Source: Dendrobium chrysotoxum (taxonomy: Eukaryota; Streptophyta; Magnoliopsida; Asparagales; Orchidaceae). Taken from it: a DNA stretch of 64,000 bases. A program made the translations under genes and the position numbers. The notes under the pieces were generated by a model. It had not been told where the DNA came from and did no database searches. It worked only from the letters and a program-made list of their open reading frames with translations. The stretch spans positions 27,149,774 to 27,213,773 of the forward strand of contig CM034314.1 in assembly GCA_019925795.1 (NCBI GenBank), in the 5' to 3' direction. Numbering within the stretch: the stretch's first letter is position 1; every line of letters starts with the position of its first letter. Below, in pieces: positions 22,300-34,300 of this stretch.

Positions 22300-25200
22300 A
22301 TATTGTGATTTTAATAGTTAATTTTATTCATTACATTTTTGTTAATTTGACCATAATAAGAATTGGTCGTAAAAATGATCAACCAAATAAATCACTCTCC
22401 TTTAATTTCATAAAGAGTTGATATATTTTGATGGATATCAATTTAGGTGATATTTAATAAAATTTATTGCCAATCCAATTATTTTGCCGTAGCTATAACA
22501 ATTAAGATCAATCAATCACTAATTTATGTTATAGCATCTAATTATTTCTCATTAAATGGACAATAGAGAAACAACACTAATTTTATTATCTTGAGGTAAC
22601 AAAAAAAGCAAGTATTGAATTAAAAAAAAAACATTTATTCATCTTAAGAATTTGGTAAAGGAAAATCAAAATTATATTCATTCATGTATTTTTGCAAATA
22701 CATCCATCAAATAAAATACAAAATATGTCATCTCTTCGACATGAATCCCTTACTTCAAAACAAATTTCTTGATATGCATGGAATAGCTGTATATTGTTTG
22801 GAGTCTTTAAGGCCCAAATGGAAATGATAGTGTAAGTTACAATACAAGTAGTAGCTAATGACCTCAAGTTACATCAAACCTTGTGAGTGTTGACCTCCAA
22901 ACAAGAGAAAACAAAAAGAAAAATATAAAGAATTGCCTAAATCCTTACCTGTCTAAAGCCTTAGCTGAATCCCTGCCAAAGCCCTGTATATGCAGCCACT
23001 ACAGTCTTGTCGCCACAGTCGCCCCATGCCTAATCTGAAAATGGCACCGAAGTTTCGCCTCGTGTGTCTCAATCACACCCCGCTCTTCTCGTTAAAAACC
23101 AAACGAATTGAAGAATTTGGTTCTTTGGCTCCACACATGCCAAAGCTCTAAAAGCCCCCGTTGCCACTTTCGATTCCTTCTTCCTCTTCCCTCATTCATC
23201 CGTCGACTGTCCTAGCCAAAACCACCTCCAGTAGAGCCCTTACCCGGCATCCCCTTCGAAGACGTTCCTTCTTGTCGGACCAAAAGAAATGACAGGAGCA
23301 CGTTTCCTGCGATGGTGACCTCCTCCCTCGACGACGTTCCCCTCTAGTCGGATCGAAAGTTACGACATTTCGATCAGAAGCAACAATGATTCTCAGAGCT
23401 TTCTCATTACCGAATTAACCATCTTTCTTCCCTTCGCCTCCTTTGTTGCTGACCAACTTTGCTTCTTTGACGATGTTCCCTTGCTGTCGAACCAGAAGTT
23501 ACAATATCTTGATCGGAGGTAGCGACTGGAGTTCGCTTGCTGTGAAGGTAACTTCTCCCTCTCGCGTGCTTCTTCAGCCAAAATCTCATAATCCATCGAG
23601 CTACAGATTTAGTAAATCAAGGATTTATGGTAAAAAGAGGGAAATGGAGGATTTATTCCGCTGAGAGATTTACGTAAATCTCATTTTACAAGATTTACAT
23701 TAAATCATACTAGATGGGACTAGTTTTGAACTAATCGTGTTGTACGAACTTTAATCGTACTATACGATCAGTGACGGCTTACTTGATTTTTAGGGTGTAG
23801 TGGATGCTAAATAATCCCTACAATCGATAACTACTTAGCATTAGTCAAATATGTCAGCCTTCTACAAGCAAGGATAGAAGATCTGCACTATATATGATTT
23901 CTCTATGAATATAGATGCGGCAGTAGCAGATGTACTAGAAAGACCAAAGATCGCAACAAAATGTACAATGAATACAACAAATGCAAGCATACCTACAGGC
24001 TGTCGTAGCAGTTGTAGGAGGCCTATTACATATTCAACATATTGACTATGGGCAAATATGAAAGAACTACAACAGATGCAATCATCCACAATTAAGAGCA
24101 AGAGGCTAGTTAGTGCACAACAATCTACTTACAGAAAGCGACGAGTAGTGCATGACAGTCTACCTGTATAAAACGGGCAAATGACTTCACCATAACGCCA
24201 CACCACCGGATCTGTAACATCCCTATAAGTGGGCAGAAGGCATGTACGAGCTTCCAAGAAGAGTGTTGCATTCAAATGATGGTTGCCTGCTCAACTGATC
24301 AATGCCAAACATTCAAAAATGCCCCCCCTCCCCACGTGTGCACTTCAATATGTATACACAAACATAAAGAAATGTACGTGCAATCTTGCACCCGCATGGG
24401 CCCCGGTGAGCGTATTACGGGTACACACGTGACATCTAGGGATGCTACGCGGGTCAATAAATGAACCATAGTTTGAGCCCGATCCTTCTATATGGATAGA
24501 TAGGAGTCAACACGGCCCAAATTATCAAACTGATATACAGCCAAGGTGTTGACTGGAATATCTATTTTACATATTCATATTAGGCCTTTAAGGTCTAGAA
24601 CAAGATAAATCCATTAATAAAAGCATTCAGTCAGCTTGAACCCAATCCTCTGTCGACAACAAATAGAGTCGATAAGGTTCAACCAACCAAATACAATTGC
24701 TTATTAACACCCTGATGATGGCCGTGTTGAATACTAATCTCAACCGGAGGGGTTAATTCAAAATATTTCCAAATACCCCACAAAATCCCAAATATCTAGA
24801 ATTGAAATTAACCGACAAAATACTTAAACTAAAATCCATCCACCCTTTACAGTAGTTGCCAAGGTGGACAAATTTGAAAATCTCACTTCAGCTCATAAAG
24901 AGCTAATGTCTAGTCAAGAATATCACTAGGATTCATTCTCAGATAGTCTTCTGCCAGTAAGAATGTGACACATGTATTCTAACCAGCAGTTTTGATGCAA
25001 AATGACACCGCATGTAAATGATTATGATCGGGGCCCTCTGAACCGGGTGGTTTGTCGCCAAATGGCACCGCTAAATTACGATTATGGCCAGAGCCCGTAT
25101 GCTCCCCAATGACATCAAATCCTTGAGATATGAATCAATAGGATATAGTCGATATGGCACAAAGCCCTCTGTTAGCTAAGGTGAATTGAAATTTGTCCCT

Positions 25201-25800
25201 TTAGGCAAATATTACCCCAGGTCTATAAGGTACCCTTGGACAAAGCAACCCATGGCTGCTGACAAGGATCCTTCTGTCAAGTTGGGTCGACTACCTCCTC
25301 TGACTAAGTAGACCAGGGACCACAATGGCCTGGGACGACGGAACCATGGGATCTTGATCGGGTCCATCATCCATTCCCCCACCATCCGCTTTAAGTGCAA
25401 GATGGTAAAATTTCTAATTTTAAATATCAAATTTTCAAACCCCTGAGCCCATGCTGCTACTATATGCTAGATGCACATTATCTTTACGTATTTGGTTGAC
25501 GACTAGCCTTAATCAAAAGTTCTCTTTTGTTATCAGGAGGGGCAATTAACTATAGGGGCTTGCGCCTGTAGGAAACCAGAACTCAGATCTAAAGTCCTCA
25601 CAAAATGAGGGCGAAATCTTTGAATAGTGTCTTATCTACAAACTAATCTGCCTTTCAAAAATTTACCCCGGAACTTAATCCGTTAAAACTCTCCCAAAAA
25701 GCAATGGGGAAGCCGGGGCCAAATTTTCGGAGCCCACAGTGATTATTGTTGGTATCATAAATGCCCTCTCTTGAGTTCGGAGATACCATTTTTCCTTTCA
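22300..25800. other. Unassigned region with gene-like GC patches
   Basis: 22950-23600 is GC-richer. On the minus strand it contains an exon-like segment ending in a splice-donor-like GACAG/GTAAGG near 22948. 24160-25760 has mixed composition with no terminal repeats or domains I recognise. Several frames of 60-80 codons occur on both strands without recognisable motifs. An orphan pair of dyad boxes sits at 23734-23768. It could be decayed transposon or pseudogene sequence. Confidence 0.4.
23734..23768. other. Orphan pair of dyad boxes outside any LTR
   Basis: ATCGTGTTGTACGAA, 5-bp spacer, ATCGTACTATACGAT: the same kind of paired 15-bp dyads seen in the copia LTRs, here 20 bp start to start. 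No LTR end, PBS or hairpin repeat was found around it. Confidence 0.6.
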
Positions 25801-25814
25801 TCTTGACTTCTGCA

Positions 25815-26440
25815 GGAAGCGGCCGCTGTAGCTAATGCTGGTGTGAATGGAACTGCTGCTGATGCTGTGAATTTATTTCAGTTGAGCCAATTTATTTGAT
25901 TTGTAAAATATGCCTTGTTCCATGCTGCACAGACATCTTCAAATTCTCATATGATCAAAAATATGTCAACAATAATGCGGCCAAAATTTTGTTTTAGCTT
26001 GATACAGTTTTATTTAGCGGACATCCTCAAAGAAATCTTCTGTCACAAATGTTGAATAATTAAATGTTTGGCATGAGTGGCTCAAATACAGTTAGTATGG
26101 TGGGAGTCCTGCTCCAGACAACAGGCGGTCCAACTTCATGAAAAATATGTAGTTGATGCTACTTGAAATTATAAATTTGTACAATAAGAAAGAAGGCAAC
26201 TAGAATGAAAGTGGCATGAATGATCAGAAGGTTGAGTGCTGGCATATTTACAGTTTCAGCATTGATCCAGTGAAAGTGTCAGGTGAGCTGCTATAAGAGA
26301 TTGCATTGATTGATTATGGTTATAAAATTGCCGATTGGCCCCAGAAGATGGCCCAAAGTTCATCATTGATGCTTTCGGTGTCATCTGTTTGGTGACTAAT
26401 TTCAAAATCTGCACCTTCTCACGCATTGCATCATTTAGTG
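25815..26440 (+). pseudogene. Unrecognised gene-like fragment
   Basis: Short frames with coding character: EAAAVANAGVNGTAADAVNL after an acceptor-like TTCTGCAG (25812-25819), then a segment including FMKNM and NLYNKKEGN near 26135-26200. A stretch WHIYSFSIDPVKVSGELL with EIALIDYGYKIADWP follows near 26240-26340. Stops and shifts break the frame. I do not recognise the protein. It may be a captured or processed fragment of a host gene. Confidence 0.3.
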
Positions 26441-26860
26441 TTGTTGAAATGATAACAGAAATTCAGGTAAGAATAAGGATCATTTCAATCAAACATCAAT
26501 CTTCTCAAGAATGAAAAGATGAAACAATCAAATGAATACAAATAAAATAATGTACATAATAATGCGTTTAGGTCAGATGCAGCTGTCTTCAGGAATAGCT
26601 ATAAAACTATTGTGAAAAATAAATAAAAAATTAAGGTAATATAGACACTATTTCTTTGATATTAACTTTCTCATAGTTATCCCATTCTAGCAAATCTGAT
26701 TATAAAAGAAATTTCCGAAAAGCAACCCGAAAGCTAGAGCTAAATATAATTGTGAAAATAGTCCGAAAAACAAATCTCTGTAAAAACTTATTGCCCCGAA
26801 CAGACCCTTAAAATGCCTTAACCTGTTTTAAGCTGGCTCAACTGATACATTGTTTTTATG

Positions 26861-27445
26861 GATGTCAAAATTGGGTCATGGGTTGGGTTTGGATCCAACC
26901 CAGAACTAACACGATACTAGTTGACCCGACCCGAACCCGATCAATTTTTTTTAAAACCGGTCACTTTCTCGGACCCGAACTTGACCCGCTTTAGATCCGG
27001 GTCAACCCGACACGACCCGCCAAGTGCCAACCCTGTGCGTGCGTTCGTCATCGAAGGAGGCATTGCTGCTAGCCAACCAGACCGAAAGGAACATCGTCAA
27101 AGGTGGCATTGGCTAGTTCCGCACCTGGCGGAGGCAACCTGCTTCAAGCGGCGGTGACTTGCCAAATGACGGCGGAAGAGCTTCGCAGCTTGTCCAATTT
27201 CTTCCGCCTCCAACAATCAACCTGAAGTCCGTCAAAGTTGGTTCCACCTCCGCCAATCTTCTACAAAGTTGCTTCCACCTTCGTAAATAGGCCTGTCCGA
27301 TTTCATCCTATCCGTCGAACCCAGGTTTCCATGTCAAAACTGGGTTTTTGGGTTGACCCAAACCCGACCCGGAATTTGAAATCGATTTCAGGGTCAAAAC
27401 TAGGTCAAAATCAGGTTTTCAAATTGACCCGAATCCGACGTGGAA
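26861..27445. repeat. GACCCGAACCC-rich repeat, related to the hAT-like MITE
   Basis: Begins with GGATGTCAAAATTGGGTCA and contains GACCCGACCCGAACCCG. A second start-like segment (CCATGTCAAAACTGGG, about 27330) is followed by GGTTGACCCAAACCCGACCC. Composition and phrasing match the interior ends of the 17936-18411 MITE, but intact inverted ends and an 8-bp duplication are not visible. Probably two decayed or nested copies. Confidence 0.55.
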
Positions 27446-27914
27446 TTTCAAGCAGATAAAGATTGTTTTCTGTTGCTTCTTTAGTACGTGCAACATTTTT
27501 GCAAAAGTTTGATGCCGGCTATTAAGTTTTTTCATGTATGTCTATTGCTGCTGTAAATAATTATGGCAAAGCTATGTCAGCTTTGAAACTTACAATTAGA
27601 AAATTTTGATTTTTGGTATTAAGAATACTCCAAAGAAGAAATGGCTACATGCTTCATATTGTTTAAGAAAAACCTGTAACTCTGTTTTAGTATTGTAGTA
27701 TAGAAGGCCATTTTATTCCCTCTGTCAAGTACATAGATATGGTAAGGCATTTTTTTCTCAATAAGATATGAATATAAAATGTCTGTTTATATTTCCGTTT
27801 TAATAATGAGTATAGCTATGTTTTCACATTCAAAATTATAAATAAAGTATGAGTATGAGACTCACACATAAAAAATATTTCATTCTATTATTTAATGTTG
27901 CCGAATGATTAATA

Positions 27915-28118
27915 TTACAATCTTTTAGCAGAGACATTGGAGGAAAATGTTAGTTCCTGTTTGTCACAAGTGCATCTCACTGCATCGAATCCTTCATTGT
28001 AAGAAGCACATTGTAACCACATCCACAACTGCCATGGCAAAGTAGTACACTCAGATCTGCTAGAGCTACTACAATCATCCAGTTGTTTAGAATCCATGAA
28101 GTTCTCTTCTCTTTTCAA
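27915..28118 (-). pseudogene. Unrecognised cysteine-rich reading segment
   Basis: An open frame of about 67 codons on the minus strand with LPWQLWMWLQC and CTCDKQELTFSSNVSAKRL, ending at a stop. Its Ser/Cys-rich composition differs from the retroelement frames and looks like the last exon of an ordinary gene. No family is recognised and no clear start exists. It could be chance. Confidence 0.25.
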
Positions 28119-28606
28119 AGGGTAACAATTTAGTTTACCTATTTAGAAATGTGCATTCTATCTTCCCATTATCTATGGGCACTGAAAAGTTGCAAAATTG
28201 AGACATAATATTGAGTTTGCATAGCAAGTTCCATAAACTACGGGCTTGGACATTTGTTCTAAAAAATCTAAAAAAATATGGTAGAAAAGCCATCCTCATA
28301 ATATCCATGATAGATTCCTTAATTTTTTTTTTTTGCCAATTCATAGTAAAAGGCCATTCTAGAAAAGAAGTAATCAATACAGAAAATCATGCAGTCTATC
28401 ATGTTTAAGAGTTGCAAGGAAAAAGCATTTTGAAAATGCAAAGAAAATGTAAGAAATTGATGGCTTTAATCCATAAATTAGTAGTAAATATTGGAACTAG
28501 TAGTTCAAACATCCAAGGTCCATTACTTGGAAACAAATTATGCAAAGACCAATTAAAAGAGGCTTAAAAACATTATAGTATCAAACCACAGAAACAAATT
28601 AGAACT

Positions 28607-28920
28607 TTAATCATCATTTTCTTCATGTGAGAATTCTGACCCTACAAAAAAAATTTAGAACATTAGTTAAACAAATTTTTTATCTTATTTAGTCAACTTT
28701 ACTGTGCTTATTCTAAATAATTACCATCATCATCAGATGGCTGCATGCCCATTTTTTTAGGTATCATTTTCAACCAATCTATAATTTTTTGTTGACATTT
28801 AATGATCTTACTTTGTTCTTCATACTTCTCTTGTAGAACATTTAAATTGTTTTCAAGTTCAACCATTCTCTCGGATGACACATTTGATACAATAAATTTA
28901 GTTTTTTTGGGTTCTTACAT
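28607..28920 (-). pseudogene. 3' end of a spliced gene, possibly transposase-associated
   Basis: Minus-strand exon reading KFIVSNVSSERMVELENN, then QEKYEEQSKIIKCQQKIIDW (coiled coil) and an acidic SDDD end at 28725. A GT donor follows (28724-28723) and an AG acceptor ends at 28642. Joining keeps the frame into GSEFSHEENDD and TAA at 28607-28609. Short coiled coil plus acidic tail resembles the C-terminus of Ptta/En-Spm-type plant transposase proteins, but other coiled-coil proteins fit too. Upstream the sequence passes into the gypsy integrase remnant. Confidence 0.4.
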
Positions 28921-28949
28921 AAGTTTTTTAAAATACTTTTCTTTTTTGG

Positions 28950-29645
28950 GTTGTTACATAAATTTTCCTAGAAATAATTTTAATCTTGAATTGAATAACA
29001 ATACCTATTATCCAAGGGTGAATTCTTTCTTAAGAAGCTTACAATCATGCCATATTTTTATTTGTCCTTATAAATCTTGGAATTTTCATAAGCTTCACCT
29101 CTAAATTCCTCCAATTCATTCAACTAAATTATCCTTTTTTTTCTTCTACTTCCTTAATATTAAAAAAATTTAGCTCTTTGACAACCCAATATTCTTTATG
29201 TTCTAATTCTAAGGGGAGGTTGTAAGCTTTTCTAAAGACTAAGTGATGGGGAGACATTCCACGATCAGTTTTAAAATTAGTTTTATAAGCCCATAATGCA
29301 TCATACAACTTAATGGCCTAATATTTCTTATTAGAACCCATACTTTCTCCAAAATTCTTTTAATCTCTCTTTTACAGATTTTAGCTTATCCACTAGTTTG
29401 GGGATGATAAGTTGTTGCGATCATATGCTAGATACGATATTTACTGAATATATTTTTTGACTCCTTTAAAGCAAAAGGGACTTCCTCCATCACTGATTAA
29501 AACTCTAGGAATTCCAAATCTAGAAAAAATATTTTTCTATAGGAATTTTAGTATTATCTAAGCATCATCTTTTGGGGTTGCCACTCCTTTAATCCATTTG
29601 AATATGTATTCAACAACAATCAAAATATATTTACATCCATGGGAT
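28950..29645 (-). pseudogene. pol: Ty3/gypsy integrase, core and C-terminal part
   Basis: Minus strand. The target duplication at 29641-29645 marks where element B split the gene. Reading on: ILIVVEYIFKWIKGVA, then IPRVLISDGGSPF (second catalytic Asp), a degraded H-P-Q-T-S-G block, DALWAYKTNFKTDRGMSP, LPLELEHKEYW, and a degraded C-terminal N-S-R-L-x-L-F-P-G-K block near 28965. These are hallmarks of Athila/Tat-type plant integrases. Several stops. It continues from the segment at 41058-41444. Confidence 0.85.
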
Positions 29646-31229
29646 TGAAAGTTCGTGTAGGTTGTTAGACTTTATAGAACTATCCCAATGCAAGTGGGGG
29701 GTGAATTGGTTATTTAAAAATTTTCTTGGATTCTTGAAAACCATTTTAGAAATTTAAATCAATAATCCTCAAATATGCGGTTGCTTAACAAAATAATTAT
29801 TACAGAATTTCTCAACCACAAAGATTTAAATGCAGAAAAATTAAAAGAGAATAGAAGGACACTAAATTTTATAGTGGTTCAGTCAAACTTGACATACATC
29901 TACTCCCTAGAGACTCCTTCACCAAGTATTGCACTAAATAAAAGTGACTCTCCTTTTGCCCCCACAGCAAGGCGGTGAAGCCTTTACAAACTCTTTTCCA
30001 CCAACCCAGTGTGGTAGAGAACCGTCATCCTTTTTCACCCTCCTAGTGAAGGCAGAGAACCTTGACGTCCTTTTTCACCCTCGTGGTGATGGCAGAGTAC
30101 CGTCACGTCCTTTTTCATCCTCCTGGTGAATGAAGAGTACCATCACATCCTTTTTCACCCTCCTGGTGAAGGTAGAGTACCTTGATCCAATGTTGAAGAT
30201 TTTCTCCCAAGAGCCTCCAAAGATGTCAGGTAGAAACTTGAAGAAGAAGACAAAAAAGATCCTCACTTTAGGCAACCTTGTGAATCCCTCACAATTTTCT
30301 TTCACTAGATCTCTCACTCTTCACTCACACAAGTTCTCCCAAACCCACTCTCAATGGTCACTCTTAAAAGAACTTTACAACAAAGGACTCTATAAGTCAA
30401 TTTTTTGGACTTAATTTATAGAAAATCCAAAAAAAATCATCCAAAAACTAAAATTTACAAGAGATACATCCTACAATCGTACGGTACGATCATAGATTGT
30501 ACAATATAAACAGTTCATCAAAACAAGGCTTTGTCTTGTATGAATAGGGACGAACGTAGTTTCGTACACTGTCAGCCGTCTGTACGAACATACATCATAC
30601 TGTACGAATAGTTCTAAACTAAACCTGTTCGTTTGGTATGATTTGGTACAAATCTTATTTCGTACACTGTCAGTCGTTTGTACTAACGTACATCGTGTTG
30701 TACGAATAGTTCAAAACTGAACGTGTTTATTTGGTATGATCTAATACGAACCCTATTTCGTACACTATCAATCATCTATATGACTTGGATATCATACAGT
30801 ATAAATAGTTTAAATTTAAAGCCATGATTTGATTAACTGTATTCTGGAAGAAACTTATGACAAATCATACAGTACGATAATTAATCATCGATAATTAATC
30901 GTACAGTACGATCACTAAAGAAAAATTAATTTAAAGTTTATCTCTCCCCCTGTGTGTGTGTGCACAGTTACCTAATTATAATCATACTATGCTCAGACTC
31001 ATGAAATAAAAATAGAGATATACAGACTCTATTACATGTAATCCTATTCTACTCTGCATTGTAATCTTCAGCAATCTGGAGTATGATTTCCCTGAAATTT
31101 TAGTACACACAGAAATAAATAAAAGTATCCAAGATATACTAAGAGAAACACTAAAATTATCAACACAATAATTAGTTGTGCTATCATTAAAAAAATCATA
31201 AGCTCAATCTTGATTACTGAGTTGCAACA
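29646..31229 (-). repeat. 3' LTR of element B
   Basis: 1584 bp. In minus orientation it runs from TGTTGCAACTCAG to CGAACTTTCA. It carries four 40-bp hairpin repeats (plus-strand hairpins at 30034, 30074, 30114 and 30154) where the other LTR has three. A TATA-like CTATAAATTAAG lies at about 30410-30424. U3 dyads of the CGTAC type lie at 30476-30912. The U5 end carries the C-rich tract (GTGGGGGGTGAATTGG on the plus strand). Confidence 0.92.
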
Positions 31230-31245
31230 ATCTCCTCCTTTTTTA
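31230..31245 (-). other. Polypurine tract of element B
   Basis: Minus strand AAAAAAGGAGGAGAT immediately before the 3' LTR. Confidence 0.85.
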
Positions 31246-31859
31246 TGATGACAAAATAATTATTGTTTGAACTACTAATTAACATTCTTTTTTCCTAAGC
31301 TCCCCCTTAATGAGTGACAAAATAAAAATCATGGGAAAAATATTTTGTTTTACAAGAAATTTCATCTTACAAATCAAAACACAAACACAAAACCAAAAAC
31401 CCAAAAAAAATATTTCATTCAAAACAAGCACCAGAATTTCAAACATCACAAAACATCACAAAACAACACAACACAATAATACAAACAACACATGACTTCA
31501 AAATATCACTAGATGCCTCCCCCTTTTGACATCAACAAAAAAAAGGAGAATTCCCTAAAAATATAAGATGCTATGAACTAATCTAACAGTTGATAAAGAA
31601 GAGAATTTTAAACATGTGCAAACAATAATATTAAATTCCTCATGTGAAAAAAAATCCATAGTTTAAATCAAAGAATAACTAAGATAAAAATAGTTGATCA
31701 GGATTAATGTTCATTTTAGAGAGCATAAATATTCAATCGAATAATTGTTGCAAAAGTTAATAAAATAAAAATCAAATTGTTTCAAATTTATGAGTTAAAG
31801 TTACTGTTAAATGCATGTGTTTTTCTAAGAGTTAGAGATATAGAGGAAAGAACTAGATG

Positions 31860-32065
31860 TAGTATGGGCTCATTTTATGCCTCTTTTCAAATTTGGTGAT
31901 CATTGCATATCTTTTGATTTTGAATTATTTGGTGATTATTATGCATCTTTTAATTTTGAATTTTATATTGGCGATCATTGTGCATCTTTTCAGGATGGGC
32001 TCATTTTGTGCCTCTTTTCAATTTTGGCACTCTTTGTGCATCTTTTAACATTTTGTTTTTTCCAC
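31860..32065 (-). repeat. GGCACAAAATGAGCCC motif cluster (element B)
   Basis: On the plus strand it reads GGGCTCATTTTATGCCTC at 31865 and GGGCTCATTTTGTGCCTC at 31996, interleaved with units such as TTGGTGATCATTGCATCTTT and GGCACTCTTTGTGCATC. It is the same noncoding cluster as in elements A, C and D, at the same position relative to the polypurine tract. Confidence 0.75.
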
Positions 32066-32069
32066 AACC

Positions 32070-32810
32070 TAAATTAACAAGTCTTAGCTTGGTTGATTAT
32101 CTTCCAAAAGGAAGATTAAAACCGCAAAATAAAACCCAATAGATAACAATAAAAGTAACACAGTGAATAAGCAAATAAAAGACAATAAGAAATATTTTTG
32201 CAACAATAATAACTATAAGATATATATCTTTTAGAACACCAAAGATGATCTCTTTATCTAAGCCTAATTATAATTTGATTTAAAGTTTGAGAGAAATCAA
32301 AATTTGATAAAGGAAGTAATATTATAATGCAAAACTTTAATATTTTTAGTCTTTAGATCAACATTTGTATATTAGTCAATAGTATCTTATAGACAATTCC
32401 AGAGAATTAAGAACAGAACAAGACAATCATGTCATTCATTTCATTTGTTTTTAATAAACACATAACATAGATTCAAATAAGAAGTAACTACAACTGATCC
32501 AAAAACATCTGAAACAACTGATCCAAAAACAATGAAAGCAAATTGATCCATATACAATCTCATAAAGACTAAAACATCAAAACATACATCAACAAAAACT
32601 AAACTAATATACCAGAAGATCTTGATCTGGAGGTGGTTGTGAAGGATTGAACATAGTAAAGTAGCTAATGATGGTAACTACTTGAGTATTGATTGAGTCA
32701 AACTATCCTCTAACCCAGCCCATATCTTCATTGTATCTGATATCCTGTTGGTCTAAGTGAGTTTCAATATGATCAAATCATTGATCAAAATGAGACTCAA
32801 GTCGATTAAA
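32070..32810 (-). other. Noncoding 3' part of element B
   Basis: AT-rich stretch between the extra ORF and the motif cluster. It contains GA-TCCAAAAACA type near-repeats (32495-32550). No ORF or terminal structure that I can support. Confidence 0.5.
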
Positions 32811-32813
32811 TTA

Positions 32814-33719
32814 CTAGACTATTTCTTGAAAGAAATGATGCTCAGGTCCAAGAGCAGGTGCAGGTGCTAGAGTAGGTCCTCCTTCTTCATCAAATTCTTC
32901 TCCCTCAACCCCTTGATCCTGGTGGGAAAGAATATGAAATGAAGCATCGGTAAAATAGCAAGGAAGATTATTTGGAGGATCAGGATGGATAAGATTGTAT
33001 TTCTTTTCCAGAATATAGGCAATCAAATATCCTAAATCCACATTCTTCTTCCTTCTATTGGTAGGGAGTTTAATGTCAGTAAGATTATGAATGTAGTCTA
33101 GAATTAACTGGGCTTCATTAAAATGAGTGTTTGACATGATATAGTATGTGACTATGCAAAGCAAAGAAGTGATGATGATTTGATCACTAGCTTTAGGGAT
33201 AATAGAGGTTCTTAAGACATGCTGGATGATCCTTTCATTTTGATTCAAAGTTTGAACTAGGTATAAATGTTGTATTGAATGGACACCCCTAAGAGTTTGA
33301 TTAATAGTAGTCCAATCAAAATCACTTCTAGAAGCCATAGAATGAGCCCTAATTCCTTCACTTCTAAGGTGCAAATATGTACCCAAATCCTCCTTAGTAA
33401 TTTCTACAATTTATTTGAAAACATAGGAGGACATTATCATATTATTTTCTCTCATTCTCAGATTGGCAAGAAAGTAATAGAAGGTGTCAGAATGAAATGC
33501 ATAAATCAGGGTGAGAATGAAGGAAAATTGGGTAGAATCAAAGAGAGGCATGATTAAAAAATTTATGTCTTCTTAAATAAGAAGATGAGAAGGAGTAATT
33601 TTGGCTTGAACAAACCTATCGTAGGCTTGTTCATATTCTCTCAAGAGAAAGTTGTCATCTCATTTGGTACGAGACAAACTTCCCTTGGTCTGACGAACTC
33701 TCTTGCTTTCGCTAGCCAT
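32814..33719 (-). pseudogene. Extra ORF of element B downstream of pol, function unknown
   Basis: From ATG 33719 (MASESKRVRQTKGSLSRTK) a single frame of about 301 codons runs to 32814 with only three internal stops and no frameshift; the last 190 codons are fully open. This is far better kept than the pol of the same element. Content: basic N-terminus; a middle with FDWTTINQTLRGV, LNQNERIIQHVLRTSIIP and LGYLIAYILEKK; an acidic Pro/Ala-rich tail. No transmembrane segment stands out, so it does not look like an envelope. The layout is reminiscent of the putative plant transposon protein domain found beside plant retroelements; that is inference from memory. Confidence 0.7.
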
Positions 33720-33785
33720 TTGAGACAACTTGAATACGAGGATTGAAAATGGAAAGGATTGTACAAAAATTTCAAAGAAAGGCTT

Positions 33786-33796
33786 CCTATTTATAG
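33786..33796 (-). promoter_or_regulatory. TATA box of the extra ORF
   Basis: Minus strand CTATAAATAGG, about 67 bp upstream of the ATG at 33719 and immediately downstream of a group of dyad boxes (33809-34300). Spacing suits a plant core promoter with a short leader. Confidence 0.6.
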
Positions 33797-33808
33797 AAAA
33801 CAAACTAT

Positions 33809-34300
33809 TTTGTACAGTACGAAACAAGCTTCGTACGTACGATTATGAAATTCATACAGTATGAACCAAATATTTATAAGACGAATGCAAACTTTCAAGA
33901 ATAGTTATTACAGCGAAATGACTTTCATAAAGATATCTTTTCTAATAGTAGTTTCACATGATTTTTTACCAACCCGATTGTACAGATGAATAGGTGTTCG
34001 TCTGATACAATTAGTTAATAAATATCATACCTGGCACTTAGGTTTGTCTGCATGCAAATTGACAACTGGATCGTATAGATGAACGGGTGTTCATACATAT
34101 GATCTTTGAAAAAATAACTATCCTCAAAATTTCTGCCATTTTCATACAAACAAAAAAATGAATGGTTCATATAGATGATGACATCATTATACTGTATGAT
34201 ATCTTTACAAAATTATATTTTTTGCTTGACTAACTTAAAAAAATCATATAAAATCTATTGATTTCGTACAGTACAAAAGTGACCCGTACAGTATGAATGG
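33809..34300 (-). promoter_or_regulatory. Internal dyad-box array upstream of the extra ORF
   Basis: Paired imperfect dyads of the TTCGTACAGTACGAA type: about 33810/33831 (21 bp apart), then pairs near 33976, 34068, 34151 and 34263, each about 20 bp start to start. This is the same box type as in the LTR U3 of the element, placed between pol and the extra ORF. Confidence 0.65.

Noticed and set aside
28802..29104. 100-codon plus-strand frame
   Set aside because: Antisense of the gypsy integrase end and the spliced gene fragment, which have better support on the minus strand.
30976..31030. TATA-like and AT-rich spots as independent promoters
   Set aside because: No spacing or gene context; only TATA boxes at conserved positions relative to the leader or to an ATG were kept.
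32814..33719. Extra ORF of element B as a retroviral-type envelope gene
   Set aside because: The position matches env-like genes of some SIRE elements, but I see no signal peptide, transmembrane segment or glycosylation-rich ectodomain.
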